Source: Hamadaea sp013361475
GTDB taxonomy: Bacteria; Actinomycetota; Actinomycetes; Mycobacteriales; Micromonosporaceae
Length of the DNA stretch: 64,000 nt
Assembly: GCF_040654195.1 (NCBI RefSeq)
Contig: NZ_JBFAHM010000012.1
Location: 248,001 to 312,000 of the forward strand
Direction of reading: 5' to 3'
This document shows positions 17,089-25,968 of this stretch, piece after piece (position 1 is the first letter of the stretch; every line of letters starts with the position of its first letter). A program made the translations under genes and the position numbers. The notes beneath the pieces are model-generated. The model searched no databases. It saw only the letters and a program-made list of their open reading frames with translations, and was not told where the DNA came from.

Positions 17089-17949
17089 ACGCCGGGGCCG
17101 CTTCGGCTGCCGGGTGGTTTGGCCGCCGCGAACCGGCGGGCCGGCCTGGCCTTCGCGTACCGGGGCATGCTTGCGGCGGAGCAGGTCGAAGCAGAGCACG
17201 GCGGCGGCGGTCGCCACGTTGAGCGACTCGACGCCGCCTTCGAGCGGGATGGCCACCCATTCGTCGACCAGCGCGGCGGTGGCCCGGGACAACCCCTCGG
17301 TCTCGTTGCCCAGGACGAACGCCGCCTTCGGGGCGAACACCCGGTCGTCGTAGAGGCTGCGCCGGGCGTCCCCGTCGAGGCCGTAGATCCGGAAGCCGGC
17401 CTCCCGTAGCGTCTCGGCCGACTCCGCGCCGGTCCGGGCCCAGATCACCGCCGCCCGATACGCGACTCCGGCGGACGCCTTGATGACCAGGGGATCGATG
17501 CCGGGGGAGCCGACCCGGGGCAGCACGATGCCGGACATCCCCGCTCCGGTCGCCGCGCGGATGATCATGCCGACGTTGGCCGGGTTGTTGACGCCGTCCA
17601 GGATCAGGACGCGGCTGGTTCGCCGGGACTGGGAGTCGCGGGCGAACTCGGCGATGTTGCGCATGCGCGGCGCGACGACGTCGGCGATGATGCCCTGGTC
17701 GTGTTTGCCGTTGCCGGCCAGCACCTTCACCCGGTGCGCGGTCGCGTGCTGGACGGGCACGCCGCGCCGATCGGCCAGATCCAGGATCCGGTCCAGGTTC
17801 TCGCCCCGGGCGGAGTCGGCCACGACGAGCTTGTCCACCTGCAGGTCCCGGTTCTGGAGGACCTCCAGCACCGGCATGCGGCCGTAGACGGTGATGAACG
17901 ACTCTCGCGGGGACCGGTCGAGGCTCTCGGCCGGTTCTCGGTTACGCAT
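17086..17949 (-). CDS. TrmH/SpoU-family RNA 2'-O-methyltransferase
   Basis: A 287-residue methyltransferase of the SPOUT superfamily. An N-terminal substrate-binding domain (about 20-95) is followed by the three conserved motifs: NPANVGMIIRAATGAG, VLGNETEGLS and IPLEGGVESLNVATAAAV. They form the knotted SAM site. The target is a 2'-OH in rRNA or tRNA; which nucleotide cannot be told. Some actinomycete relatives give resistance to thiopeptides by methylating 23S rRNA, but there is no antibiotic cluster here. It is a housekeeping-type gene inside a carbohydrate region. Confidence 0.92.
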   Translation of the reverse strand: MRNREPAESLDRSPRESFITVYGRMPVLEVLQNRDLQVDKLVVADSARGENLDRILDLADRRGVPVQHATAHRVKVLAGNGKHDQGIIADVVAPRMRNIAEFARDSQSRRTSRVLILDGVNNPANVGMIIRAATGAGMSGIVLPRVGSPGIDPLVIKASAGVAYRAAVIWARTGAESAETLREAGFRIYGLDGDARRSLYDDRVFAPKAAFVLGNETEGLSRATAALVDEWVAIPLEGGVESLNVATAAAVLCFDLLRRKHAPVREGQAGPPVRGGQTTRQPKRPRR

Positions 17950-18002
17950 CCGACCAGTATCCAGCGTCGCCGGTCACCGGCCGCACAGCCCCGCCGCCGG
18001 GC

Positions 18003-18036
18003 GTACTAGGCGTCCGGGTGTACTAGGCGGCCGGGC
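18003..18036. repeat. 17-base tandem duplication at the GH42 stop codon
   Basis: Two 17-base units (GTACTAGGCGtCCGGGt and GTACTAGGCGgCCGGGc on the plus strand) lie head to tail. The second contains the GH42 stop codon (TAG on the minus strand at 18023-18025). A replication-slippage duplication is likely. Confidence 0.6.
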
Positions 18037-20053
18037 GCGACTCGGCGAGGACGAGCACGCCCGTGGGCTCCAGCCGCAGCACCGTCCCCTGCTCCACGCG
18101 TACGCCGGTGAGCAGGTCGACGCCCGAGACGACGGCGGGCGCCTCGACGGCGCTGCCGGAGTGGTTGAGCACGAACAGCAGCGGCGTACCGTCCGGCGTG
18201 ACCCGGCGGGCCACCTCCACGTCCGGGATGCCGGCGTACGGGCCGATCAGGCCGTGGCGGTCGAGCACCTGGCGGACGACCCAGGACACGCCCCCCTGGT
18301 CCAGCCCCGCTCCGACGTACCACCCGTGGCCGTCGCCGAATGCGTTGCGGGTGACCGCCGGTGTTCCGGCGTACCAGTCGGCCTCGTAGACGCCGACGAC
18401 CTCGGCGTCCTCCGGGAGGACGAGTTCGAAGAGCAGCCGGGCGTCGGCGGTCACCTCGTCGGCGAGCCGGACCGGGTTGGCGAACGACGCCTCGCGCGCG
18501 TCCCACTCGTCCACGCGTACGCCCATCAGCGCGCCGAGGGGACCGGGAACGTCCATGAGGAAGGCGTTGTCGTCGGAGTCGACCCGGCCGGACAGGTACG
18601 TCGTGACGACGGAGCCGCCGCGCTCGGCGACGGACTCCAGCCGGGCGGCGAGGTCCTCCTTGACCATGTGCAACGCCGGGGCGAGCACCACGTCGTACCC
18701 CGAAAGGTCGGCGGACACCGGGATGACGTCCACGTCGGCCCCGAGGTCCCACAGTGCCCGGTGGTACGCCAGCACCACCTCCTGGTAGCGCACCAGCCGC
18801 GACGGACCGTCCGACAACTCCAGCGCCCACCAGCTGTCCCAGTCGAACAGCAGGGCGACCCGGGCCGGCGTACGCGCGCCCAAAGTCGCGTCGCCGAGCC
18901 GGGCGAACTCCGCGCCGAGCTGCGCGACCTCGGCGAACACGCGCGTGTCGGAGCGGCCGGCGTGCCCGATGACCGCGCCGTGGTACTTCTCGCACGCGCC
19001 CCGGTTGGCCCGCATCTGGAAGAACAGCACGGCGTCGGCCCCGTGCGCGACCGCCTGCCAGCTCCAGAGCCGCAGGACGCCGGGCGGTTTGAGCGGGTTG
19101 ACGTCGCGGCTCGCGGTGACGCTCGGGGTCTGCTCCATCAGCCAGAACGGCTGCCCGTCCTTCAGCCCGCGCATCAGGTCGTGGGTCAGCGCCATCCGAG
19201 CGGCCGACTTGTCGTCCGGCGGGTAGTTGTCCCAGGACACGAAGTCCAGGTGCGCAGCCCAGCGGTGGTAGTCGATCGGCCGGTACATGCCCATGAAGTT
19301 CGTCGTCACCGGCGTGCCCGGATCGGACTCGCGGATCGCCGCCTTCTCGTCGGCGAAGTTGGCGAGCATCGCGTCCGACATGAACCGCAGGTAGTCCAGG
19401 GTGATCCCCTGGAACGCGGTGTGGTCCGGGCCGCGCCAGTGCTCGGTCAGCGCCGACGGCGGCTCGATCTGGTCCCAGTCGGTGAAGGTGTGCGCCCAGA
19501 ACGTCGTGCACCAGGCGTCGTTGAGCCGGTCCAGATCGCCGTACCAAGCGCGCAGCCAGTCGCGGAAACCGGCCGCGCACAGGTCGCAGTAGCACGCGCC
19601 GCCGTACTCGTTGCCGACGTGCCAGGCCACGATCGCCTCGGTGCCGGCGTACCGGTGGGCGATCCGGCGCGCCAGTTCGGCCGACAGCCGCCGGAAGACC
19701 GGTGAACTCGGGCACGAGTTGTGCCGCTGCCCGAACCGATGCCGGCGGCCCTCGAAGTCGACCCGGGTCACCTCGGGATGCGCCTTGGCCAGCCATGGCG
19801 GGTGCGCGCCGGTGCCCGTCGCCAGGCAGATCCGGCGGCCCTCGGCGACGGCCTTGCCGATCACCGCGTCCAGAGTGGAGAAGTCGTAGACGCCCTCGGC
19901 GGGCTGCGTGAGCGCCCAATCGAACACGCCCAGCGTCACCGTGTCGATGCCGGCCAGGTCGAACAGCCGGTAATCCTGCTCCCACACCTCTTTCGGCCAC
20001 TGCTCCGGGTTGTAGTCGCCGCCGAACAGGATCTTCGCCGCGCTTGGCTTCAC
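18023..20053 (-). CDS. GH42 beta-galactosidase
   Basis: A 676-residue enzyme. The opening KILFGGDYNPEQWP is the GH42 signature. Glu149 in WHVGNEYGG is the expected acid/base and Glu307 in FWLMEQTPS the nucleophile. Cys114 together with Cys154, Cys156 and Cys159 forms the zinc cluster known in this family. No signal peptide is visible, so it hydrolyses imported oligosaccharides, releasing terminal beta-galactose or alpha-L-arabinopyranose. The GTG start overlaps the stop of the upstream DUF624 gene as GTGA. It is the last gene of the six-gene operon that begins at 25795, and galactosyl side groups of xylan or xyloglucan are plausible substrates. Confidence 0.93.
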   Translation of the reverse strand: MKPSAAKILFGGDYNPEQWPKEVWEQDYRLFDLAGIDTVTLGVFDWALTQPAEGVYDFSTLDAVIGKAVAEGRRICLATGTGAHPPWLAKAHPEVTRVDFEGRRHRFGQRHNSCPSSPVFRRLSAELARRIAHRYAGTEAIVAWHVGNEYGGACYCDLCAAGFRDWLRAWYGDLDRLNDAWCTTFWAHTFTDWDQIEPPSALTEHWRGPDHTAFQGITLDYLRFMSDAMLANFADEKAAIRESDPGTPVTTNFMGMYRPIDYHRWAAHLDFVSWDNYPPDDKSAARMALTHDLMRGLKDGQPFWLMEQTPSVTASRDVNPLKPPGVLRLWSWQAVAHGADAVLFFQMRANRGACEKYHGAVIGHAGRSDTRVFAEVAQLGAEFARLGDATLGARTPARVALLFDWDSWWALELSDGPSRLVRYQEVVLAYHRALWDLGADVDVIPVSADLSGYDVVLAPALHMVKEDLAARLESVAERGGSVVTTYLSGRVDSDDNAFLMDVPGPLGALMGVRVDEWDAREASFANPVRLADEVTADARLLFELVLPEDAEVVGVYEADWYAGTPAVTRNAFGDGHGWYVGAGLDQGGVSWVVRQVLDRHGLIGPYAGIPDVEVARRVTPDGTPLLFVLNHSGSAVEAPAVVSGVDLLTGVRVEQGTVLRLEPTGVLVLAESRPAA

Positions 20054-20733
20054 AGTGTGAACTCCTCGCGGATGTCGTCGGTCATCGCGCGGCTCGCCCG
20101 CAGCAGGCCCAGCACGAACAGGCTCGCCGTCAGCGCCAGCGCCGCCTCGGCGAGCAAGACCGTGACGCCCAGGGCCAAGACCAGCAGGCTCACCTGCGCC
20201 AGCGTGCCGCGCCAGCTGGCGATCAAGTGGTACGCCGAGAGCCGGGCGACGTCGCGGACGCGGAAGGCGAACAGCGACGTGATCACGAGGGCGTTGACGC
20301 CCCACGCGACGGCGATCGCCGCCACGGCCAGCAGCAGCCCGGCCCACCAGACGGGCACCCCGGCCGCCTCGCGATGCGTGACGATCACCCCGACGACGGT
20401 CAGCCAGGCGAGCAACGGCGTCCACACCCGCAGCACACCACCGGCGTTGACCCGATACCCCCGCCAGTACGCCGCCGCCGGCCGCAGGTCGGTGATGTCC
20501 CCACGCCGGTGGTGCAAGGCATAGAGGGCGGCCGCGGCGGCCGGTCCGACCGGGAGCGCGCAGAGCGAGGCCAACGGCAGGTTGCTCGCGTCCCGGTCCA
20601 GCAGCAGGAGCAGGACGTATCCGGGCGCGACGCTGACGAGCAGGAGCCCTTCGACGACCAGAACGGTGTAGACGAACGCGGTGATCCGGGAGAGCGGGCC
20701 CGCCCCGAACTCCCGCCGGGCGTCGGCTGTCAT
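20050..20733 (-). CDS. DUF624 (YesL-like) membrane protein
   Basis: A 227-residue protein with five or six membrane helices and the DUF624 layout (FGAGPLSRITAFVYT near the start, then paired helices). DUF624 proteins accompany LplA/YtcQ-type sugar ABC transporters in many Gram-positive bacteria. Their role is unproven and may be in assembly or as an accessory subunit. It overlaps both neighbours by 4 bases (ATGA with GH39, GTGA with GH42), so all three are translated together. Confidence 0.85.
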   Translation of the reverse strand: MTADARREFGAGPLSRITAFVYTVLVVEGLLLVSVAPGYVLLLLLDRDASNLPLASLCALPVGPAAAAALYALHHRRGDITDLRPAAAYWRGYRVNAGGVLRVWTPLLAWLTVVGVIVTHREAAGVPVWWAGLLLAVAAIAVAWGVNALVITSLFAFRVRDVARLSAYHLIASWRGTLAQVSLLVLALGVTVLLAEAALALTASLFVLGLLRASRAMTDDIREEFTL

Positions 20734-22265
20734 CGGGCGTCACCGCCCAGCAGCCGGCCCTCGTCCCACCACTGCGGAGTCTCGTCCGTCACCGGGCTGA
20801 GCTCCACCAGGGTCACCTCGTTGGCGTCCAGCCGGAGCTCCAGCTCGACCCGGCCGCCGACGACGGGGAGCCGGGCGTGGCGGCGTACGGGTTCGGCGGT
20901 CTCCCGCAGGATGTCGAGCTGCCGTGCGGTGGGCGAGGCCGGGCGGCCCAGCTCACCCCAGGCCGCCCAGGCGTTGCCCATGGTTTCGCTGACCGACGAG
21001 CGCAGCAGGAACGCCGCGCCCTGCGCCGGGGTCTGCGCCATGGGGGTCGACAGGGGGATCGACAAGCTGATCCGGTGCCCGGCGATGCCGCCGACCGGGC
21101 CGGTGACCTCCACGGGCGCCCAGGCCAGCACGGCGATGCGGCCCGACGAGTCCCGCGTGACCAGGCAGTCGTCGCCCTGGCACAGGATCGCGCTGCCGAG
21201 TCGCCGCAGGAAGGCGTACACGTGGAAGGTGGGTTTCTTGATCTGCCGATGCGTGAGCAGCCCGAAGCCGCCGTGGAACAGCGCGGCCGGCACCCCCGCC
21301 TCCTCGAACATGTCGCTGAACGTCCAGTAGGAGTACGAGTCGGCGTGCTCGCCGCCCCGCGCGATCACCGGCGCGAGGTACGCGGCGTGGAAGGCGGTGT
21401 CGTGGATGGGGTTGTCCGGCCGGTAGGAGGAGTTGAACTCCGTGATGTGGACGGGCAGGCCCTCGAACGGCGTGCCGCGCAGCTGCTCGCGGGGCTTGCC
21501 GAACTGCTCCAGCAGCGTCTCCGCGGGCGCGAGCGTCTGGTACACGCCGAACGGGACGTGCTGAGACGGCCCCGAGCTGTACGCGTGCCGGCTGACGAAG
21601 TCCACCGGGACGTCCTTGGCGGCGCAGAAGTCGGCGAAGCGCACCATCCAGTCGTCCGAGCCGGGCGAGATGGCCGGCCCGCCCACCTGGAGTCCGGCGT
21701 CGATCTCCTTGATCGTGGTCGCGGTGACCTGGTAGAGGTGGTGGTACGCGGCCTCGTCGGCGTCGCGCCAGAAGTCGTTGAGATTGGGCTCGTTCCACAC
21801 CTCGATCGGCCAGGTGCGGACCTGGTCGAGCCCGTAGCGGTCGACGAGGTGGCGGACGGTGGCCCGGACCAGCTCGGCCCATTCGGCGTAGGAGGTGGGT
21901 GGGGTGACGTTGCCCTGCCACCAGAAGACCGTCTGGTCGCCGGAGGCCAGAGTGGACGGCATGAAGCCCAGCTCCACGAAGGGGGCGATGCCCAATTCCA
22001 GGTACGCGTCCACCACCTGATCGACGTAGGTGAACACGTGGCGGACGTCGCGGCGGCCGGCCCATTCGTAGGGCCGGTGCACGCCGACGGCGTCCCCGAG
22101 CAGCCCGTGGCCGCGGATGTGCCGGAAGCCGATCTCGCGCTGGATCAGCGCCAGCGAGTCCTGGTAGTCCCGCCGCAGGGCGAGCGGGAACTCCCCGGTG
22201 CCGACACAGAATCGCCAGGCGTCACTCAGCGTGCCGATGGGCTGCTCGGGAACGTGGACCGTCAT
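20730..22265 (-). CDS. GH39 beta-xylosidase
   Basis: A 511-residue retaining glycosidase. The TIM barrel contains Glu159 in IEVWNEPNLNDFW (acid/base) and Glu276 in VHITEFNSS (nucleophile), both placed as in characterised GH39 beta-xylosidases. A C-terminal beta-sandwich begins at about 400. There is no signal peptide, so it cuts xylose from short oligosaccharides in the cytoplasm. The ATG lies 2 bases after the stop of the binding-protein gene. With GH42, GH67 and the CE7 esterase it forms a full set for trimming decorated xylo-oligosaccharides. Confidence 0.92.
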   Translation of the reverse strand: MTVHVPEQPIGTLSDAWRFCVGTGEFPLALRRDYQDSLALIQREIGFRHIRGHGLLGDAVGVHRPYEWAGRRDVRHVFTYVDQVVDAYLELGIAPFVELGFMPSTLASGDQTVFWWQGNVTPPTSYAEWAELVRATVRHLVDRYGLDQVRTWPIEVWNEPNLNDFWRDADEAAYHHLYQVTATTIKEIDAGLQVGGPAISPGSDDWMVRFADFCAAKDVPVDFVSRHAYSSGPSQHVPFGVYQTLAPAETLLEQFGKPREQLRGTPFEGLPVHITEFNSSYRPDNPIHDTAFHAAYLAPVIARGGEHADSYSYWTFSDMFEEAGVPAALFHGGFGLLTHRQIKKPTFHVYAFLRRLGSAILCQGDDCLVTRDSSGRIAVLAWAPVEVTGPVGGIAGHRISLSIPLSTPMAQTPAQGAAFLLRSSVSETMGNAWAAWGELGRPASPTARQLDILRETAEPVRRHARLPVVGGRVELELRLDANEVTLVELSPVTDETPQWWDEGRLLGGDAR

Positions 22266-22267
22266 CG

Positions 22268-23911
22268 TCAGGGGTGCGCCTTCTTGAAGCGGTCGTACGC
22301 CTTGTTCACCAGCTCGACGTACTGGTCGGAGTTCTTGCCCTTCAGTTCGGCCACGTAGGAGTCCCAGTCACCCAGCGGCCGCTGGTTCAGGATGAACTTG
22401 AGGGTCTGCTGGTTGACGTAGTCCTTGATGCCGGTCTCCCAGAGGGTGGCCTGCTCCCGCTCGTCGGCGCTGAACGGGTGCGGCGGCGGCACCGGCAGCG
22501 TGGCGCGGGTGTTCATCTCCTTCTGGAACTCCTTCTCCTCGTCGGAGTAGAAGGACTCCCGCAGCTCGGTGCTGCCCCCGTACGCGAAGACGCCGTTGTA
22601 GAAGCCGAAGTCGACCTGCAGATGCTTGGTGCCCGACGGGTTGAGCCCGACGACGTTGACGTCCGGCGTGAGAGTGCGCTTGCCGGAGCCGTCCTTGGTG
22701 AACGTGACGCCCTCGACGCCCCACTTGGCGAACTCCTCGCCGGCGTCGGAGTACCACAGCCAGTCGATGAACTGCATCATCGCGACGAAGTTCTTGCTCT
22801 CCAGCGCCTTCTTGGAGATCATGATGCCGTTCTCCAGGCGGGCGGTGCCGGGCTTGTTCGGGCCGTTCGGGCCGACCGGCCGCGGGATCTTGACCACCGT
22901 CGCGCCCGGGATCTTCGCGATGTCCTTGCGCAGCTCGTTGACCAGGGTCTGAGTGTTGCAGCTGATCACGAAGGACTTGCCGTTGGCGAACTTCTGCCGG
23001 GCCTGGTCGTCCTGCTGGGTGAAGCTCTCCGGGTCGAGCAGCTTCTCCGAGACCAGCGTGTTGAGGAAGGTCAGCATCTGCTTGTACTGATCCATCGCGC
23101 CGGTGAGCACGAACTTGCCGGAGTTCTTGTCCCACCAGGCGTTCTGGTAGTCCCAGCCCGCTCCGGTGCCGAACGCGTTGCTGAGCAGGGCGAGCAGGTT
23201 GTTGCCGCCCGGCTGCGGGGGAGTGGACCACCGGTCGGACATCGGATACTGGTCCGGGTATGCCGTCTTCATCGCCTTCAGGACCGCGTGCAGGTCGTCC
23301 CAGGTCTTCGGGACCTGAAGGTTCAGCTTCGTGAGGATGTCGGTCCGGATCGCCAGCGAATAGTCGACGTAGACGGTCTCATGGACCCCGGGCAGCAGGT
23401 AGAACTTGCCGTCCTGCTGGCGGTAGGTGTCGAGGTCGCTCTCCAGCTTCCACTTGGCGACCTTGTCCTTGAAGTTCGGCATGAGGTCGAGGTAGTCGCT
23501 GACCGGCAGGATCGCGCCGCCGGCGATGAGCGCCTCCTCGTCGGGGTGGTACGTCTTCGGAATGATCATCGGCGCGTCGCCGGCGCTCACCATGACACTG
23601 CGCTTCTGGTTGTAGTCGCTGCCGGGGATGACGGTCGGCTCGAGGGTGACGTTGGTCCGCTTGGTCAGCTCCGACCAGAACAGCCAGTCGGCCTTGTACG
23701 GGTATCCGGCGTTGCTCAGCAGCATGATCGAGAACTTGACCGCCTCGGTCGCCTTGAACTGGTCGCCGGCGGCGTACTTGTCCATGGCGCCGGCCTTCTT
23801 GCCGGAGAGGTCGGTGTCGCCTTCCTCGTCGTCACCGCAGCCGGCCAGGGCGAGCGTGGAGGCGGCGGCACCGGCGGCGAGGAGCACCTGGCGCCGGGAG
23901 AGCTGGTACAT
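22268..23911 (-). CDS. Extracellular solute-binding lipoprotein of a sugar ABC transporter
   Basis: A 547-residue lipoprotein. The start MYQLSRRQVLLAAGAAASTLALAGC has a twin-arginine signal and a lipobox with Cys25, so it is anchored outside the membrane. The rest is a large LplA/YtcQ-type family 1 binding protein (DWLFWSELTKRTNVTLEP near the N-terminus), longer than usual sugar receptors. It should capture xylo- or arabinoxylo-oligosaccharides for the two permeases encoded just upstream. The ATG at 23911 is chosen because GGAG lies 5 bases before it; a GTG two codons earlier is possible. Confidence 0.9.
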   Translation of the reverse strand: MYQLSRRQVLLAAGAAASTLALAGCGDDEEGDTDLSGKKAGAMDKYAAGDQFKATEAVKFSIMLLSNAGYPYKADWLFWSELTKRTNVTLEPTVIPGSDYNQKRSVMVSAGDAPMIIPKTYHPDEEALIAGGAILPVSDYLDLMPNFKDKVAKWKLESDLDTYRQQDGKFYLLPGVHETVYVDYSLAIRTDILTKLNLQVPKTWDDLHAVLKAMKTAYPDQYPMSDRWSTPPQPGGNNLLALLSNAFGTGAGWDYQNAWWDKNSGKFVLTGAMDQYKQMLTFLNTLVSEKLLDPESFTQQDDQARQKFANGKSFVISCNTQTLVNELRKDIAKIPGATVVKIPRPVGPNGPNKPGTARLENGIMISKKALESKNFVAMMQFIDWLWYSDAGEEFAKWGVEGVTFTKDGSGKRTLTPDVNVVGLNPSGTKHLQVDFGFYNGVFAYGGSTELRESFYSDEEKEFQKEMNTRATLPVPPPHPFSADEREQATLWETGIKDYVNQQTLKFILNQRPLGDWDSYVAELKGKNSDQYVELVNKAYDRFKKAHP

Positions 23912-23963
23912 GGTCACTCCATTTCATGGGGCGTTCATGGGGTGGTGGTCCGTGGAGGGCGCG

Positions 23964-24890
23964 CTACCCCTTGACGGCGCCGAGCATCACGCCGGAGACG
24001 AAGTAGCGCTGGATGAACGGATAGACGAGCATGATCGGTAGAACGGTGAGGACGATCGTCACCGACTGGATGTTGGCGGCGATCTGCAGCGCGGCCTCGC
24101 TGGCCGTGCCGACGTCGGAACCGCCGGTCGCACCGGCGATGAGGTTGCGCAGATAGACCGTGACGGGGAACATCTCCGCCCGGTCGAGGTAGAGGTACGC
24201 CGAGAACCAGGAGTTCCAGAAGAAGACGGCGTAGAACAGCACCATCGTGGCGAGCATCGCCTTGGACAGCGGCAGCACGATGCGCAGCAGGGTCTGATAC
24301 GTGTTGAGGCCGTCGACCGCGGCAGCCTCCTCCAGCTCCACCGGCATCGACTCGAAGAACGACTTCATGACGAGCAGGTTGAAGACGCTGATCGCGTTCG
24401 GCAGCACCACCGCCCAGATCGTGTTACGCAGGTCGAGCCCGCTGATCAGGACGTAGTTGGGGATCAGGCCGCCGTTGAAGAACATCGTGAAGACGGCGAT
24501 GCCGACCAATGCGCTGCGGCCGCGCAGGTGCTTCTTCGACAACACGTACGCGTAGCAGACGGTGAGCACCATGGAGATCGCGGTCGCCACCACCGTGTAG
24601 ACCACGGTGTTCCGGTAGTTCGTCCAGAACGCGGGGTCGGACATCACCCGGCGGTACGTGGTGAGGTTGAAGCCGCGCGGCCACAGGTTGACCTGGCCGG
24701 ATCGGATGTAGTCCTCGGCGCTGAACGACCTGGCCACGATGTTGACCAGCGGATAGAGCGTGAGCACGACGACGCCGGTGAGGACGAGCGCGTTCACCGC
24801 CTGGAAGACGCGGTAGCCCCGGCTCGGGCGCTGACCCCGGTTGCGTTTCGCGGGCGCGACCGCGACCTTCTCCGGCGCCTCGACGGTCAC
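23964..24890 (-). CDS. Carbohydrate ABC transporter permease (LplC/YtcP type)
   Basis: A 308-residue inner-membrane subunit with six helices and the EAA loop MPVELEEAAAVDGLNTYQTLLRIVLP region near 200 (key residues E-A-A-x-x-D-G). It is the second of two permeases forming the transport channel. Its GTG start overlaps the stop of the first permease gene as GTGA; another GTG one codon upstream is possible. The transporter has no ATPase gene in this operon, so it probably uses a shared MsiK-like ATPase encoded elsewhere (inference). Confidence 0.92.
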   Translation of the reverse strand: MTVEAPEKVAVAPAKRNRGQRPSRGYRVFQAVNALVLTGVVVLTLYPLVNIVARSFSAEDYIRSGQVNLWPRGFNLTTYRRVMSDPAFWTNYRNTVVYTVVATAISMVLTVCYAYVLSKKHLRGRSALVGIAVFTMFFNGGLIPNYVLISGLDLRNTIWAVVLPNAISVFNLLVMKSFFESMPVELEEAAAVDGLNTYQTLLRIVLPLSKAMLATMVLFYAVFFWNSWFSAYLYLDRAEMFPVTVYLRNLIAGATGGSDVGTASEAALQIAANIQSVTIVLTVLPIMLVYPFIQRYFVSGVMLGAVKG

Positions 24891-25795
24891 CACAGGCTCG
24901 TCCCGACCGTGCGGCGGGAGATCGCGTTGGCCGACAGGACCAGGATCAGCCCGATCACCGACTCGAACAGCCCGATGGCGGCGGCGTAGCTGAAGCTGCC
25001 GGAGACGACGCCGACGCGGTAGAGGTAGGTCGAGACGACGTCGGCGGTGGGATAGGTCAGCGGGTTGTAGAGCAGCAGGATCTTCTCGAAGCCGACCGCC
25101 ATGAAGGTGCCGATGTTGAGGATCAGCAACGTCACCATGGTGGGCCGGATGCCGGGCAACGTCACGTGCCAGGTCTGCCGCCAGCGGCTCGCCCCGTCGA
25201 TCCGGGCCGCCTCGTACAGGTCGGGGTCGATCGTCGTCAGCGCGGCGAGGTAGAGGATGGTGCCCCAGCCGACGGTCTGCCACGCCTCCGAGGTCACGTA
25301 GATGGTGCGGAACCAGCCGGGTTGCTGCAGGAACGGAATCGCGTCCTCGCCGAGCGCCTTCAAGCCCTGGTTGACGATGCCGTCGACCGAGAGCACCTGG
25401 AAGACGATGCCGGCCACCACCACTATGGACAGGAAGTGCGGCAGGTAGGAGATCGTCTGCACCAGGCGCTTCAGCGCGCCGGTGCGTACCTCGTTGAGCA
25501 GCAGCGCCAGGATCACCGGCAGCGGGAACAGCACGACCAGCGTCAGCGCGCCCAGGATCAAGGTGTTGGTGAAGACCTGCCAGAAGGTCGGGTCGTCCCA
25601 GAACATCTCGAAGTAGTGCAGGCCGACCCACCGCTCGCCGAAGATGTCGCCGCCCGGCTGGTATCGCCGGAACGCGATCACGTTGCCGAGCATCGGCAGG
25701 TAGCGGAAGATCACGAAGAACAGCAGGGGCAGGATCGCCAGTGAGTAGAGCTGCCAGTCGCGGCGTATCGCCTGGCGCCAGGTCCGCGCAGCCAT
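24887..25795 (-). CDS. Carbohydrate ABC transporter permease (LplB type)
   Basis: A 302-residue inner-membrane subunit with six helices. The N-terminus RDWQLYSLAILPLLFFVIFRYLP is typical of LplB-type permeases, and the coupling EAA loop (LYEAARIDGASRWRQTW) is near 200. It is the first gene of the xylo-oligosaccharide operon. The ATG at 25795 is preferred over upstream codons because GAGG lies 5 bases before it and homologues begin near this point. The promoter region holds GAAA-TTTC palindromes shared with the divergent esterase gene. Confidence 0.92.
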   Translation of the reverse strand: MAARTWRQAIRRDWQLYSLAILPLLFFVIFRYLPMLGNVIAFRRYQPGGDIFGERWVGLHYFEMFWDDPTFWQVFTNTLILGALTLVVLFPLPVILALLLNEVRTGALKRLVQTISYLPHFLSIVVVAGIVFQVLSVDGIVNQGLKALGEDAIPFLQQPGWFRTIYVTSEAWQTVGWGTILYLAALTTIDPDLYEAARIDGASRWRQTWHVTLPGIRPTMVTLLILNIGTFMAVGFEKILLLYNPLTYPTADVVSTYLYRVGVVSGSFSYAAAIGLFESVIGLILVLSANAISRRTVGTSLW

Positions 25796-25804
25796 CGCAT
25801 CCTC

Positions 25805-25968
25805 GAAAATTTTCCGAAAATTGCCGTTACATTTGGCGGCACAGTAGGCGTCCGCGGACAGCCGTGTCAAGGGTTTCTGGACGGCGTCCATGTATGTGGA
25901 CAGTGCATCGGATGCTGCACGGAGTGCTACAGTCCTCCGAAACTTCCGAACGGCGTTGGGAAAGTTTC
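25805..25968. promoter_or_regulatory. GAAA-TTTC operator cluster between ABC operon and CE7 esterase
   Basis: Four related sites lie in the 173-base divergent gap. They are GAAAATTTTC (25805-25814, perfect palindrome), CGAAAATTGCCG (25815-25826), CGAAACTTCCG (25938-25948) and GAAAGTTTC (25960-25968, palindrome touching the esterase ATG). The outer pairs flank the two start codons. Similar GAAA-n-TTTC palindromes are known, from memory, upstream of streptomycete xylanase genes controlled by LacI-type repressors. A LacI or ROK regulator encoded outside this region would be expected. Confidence 0.6.
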
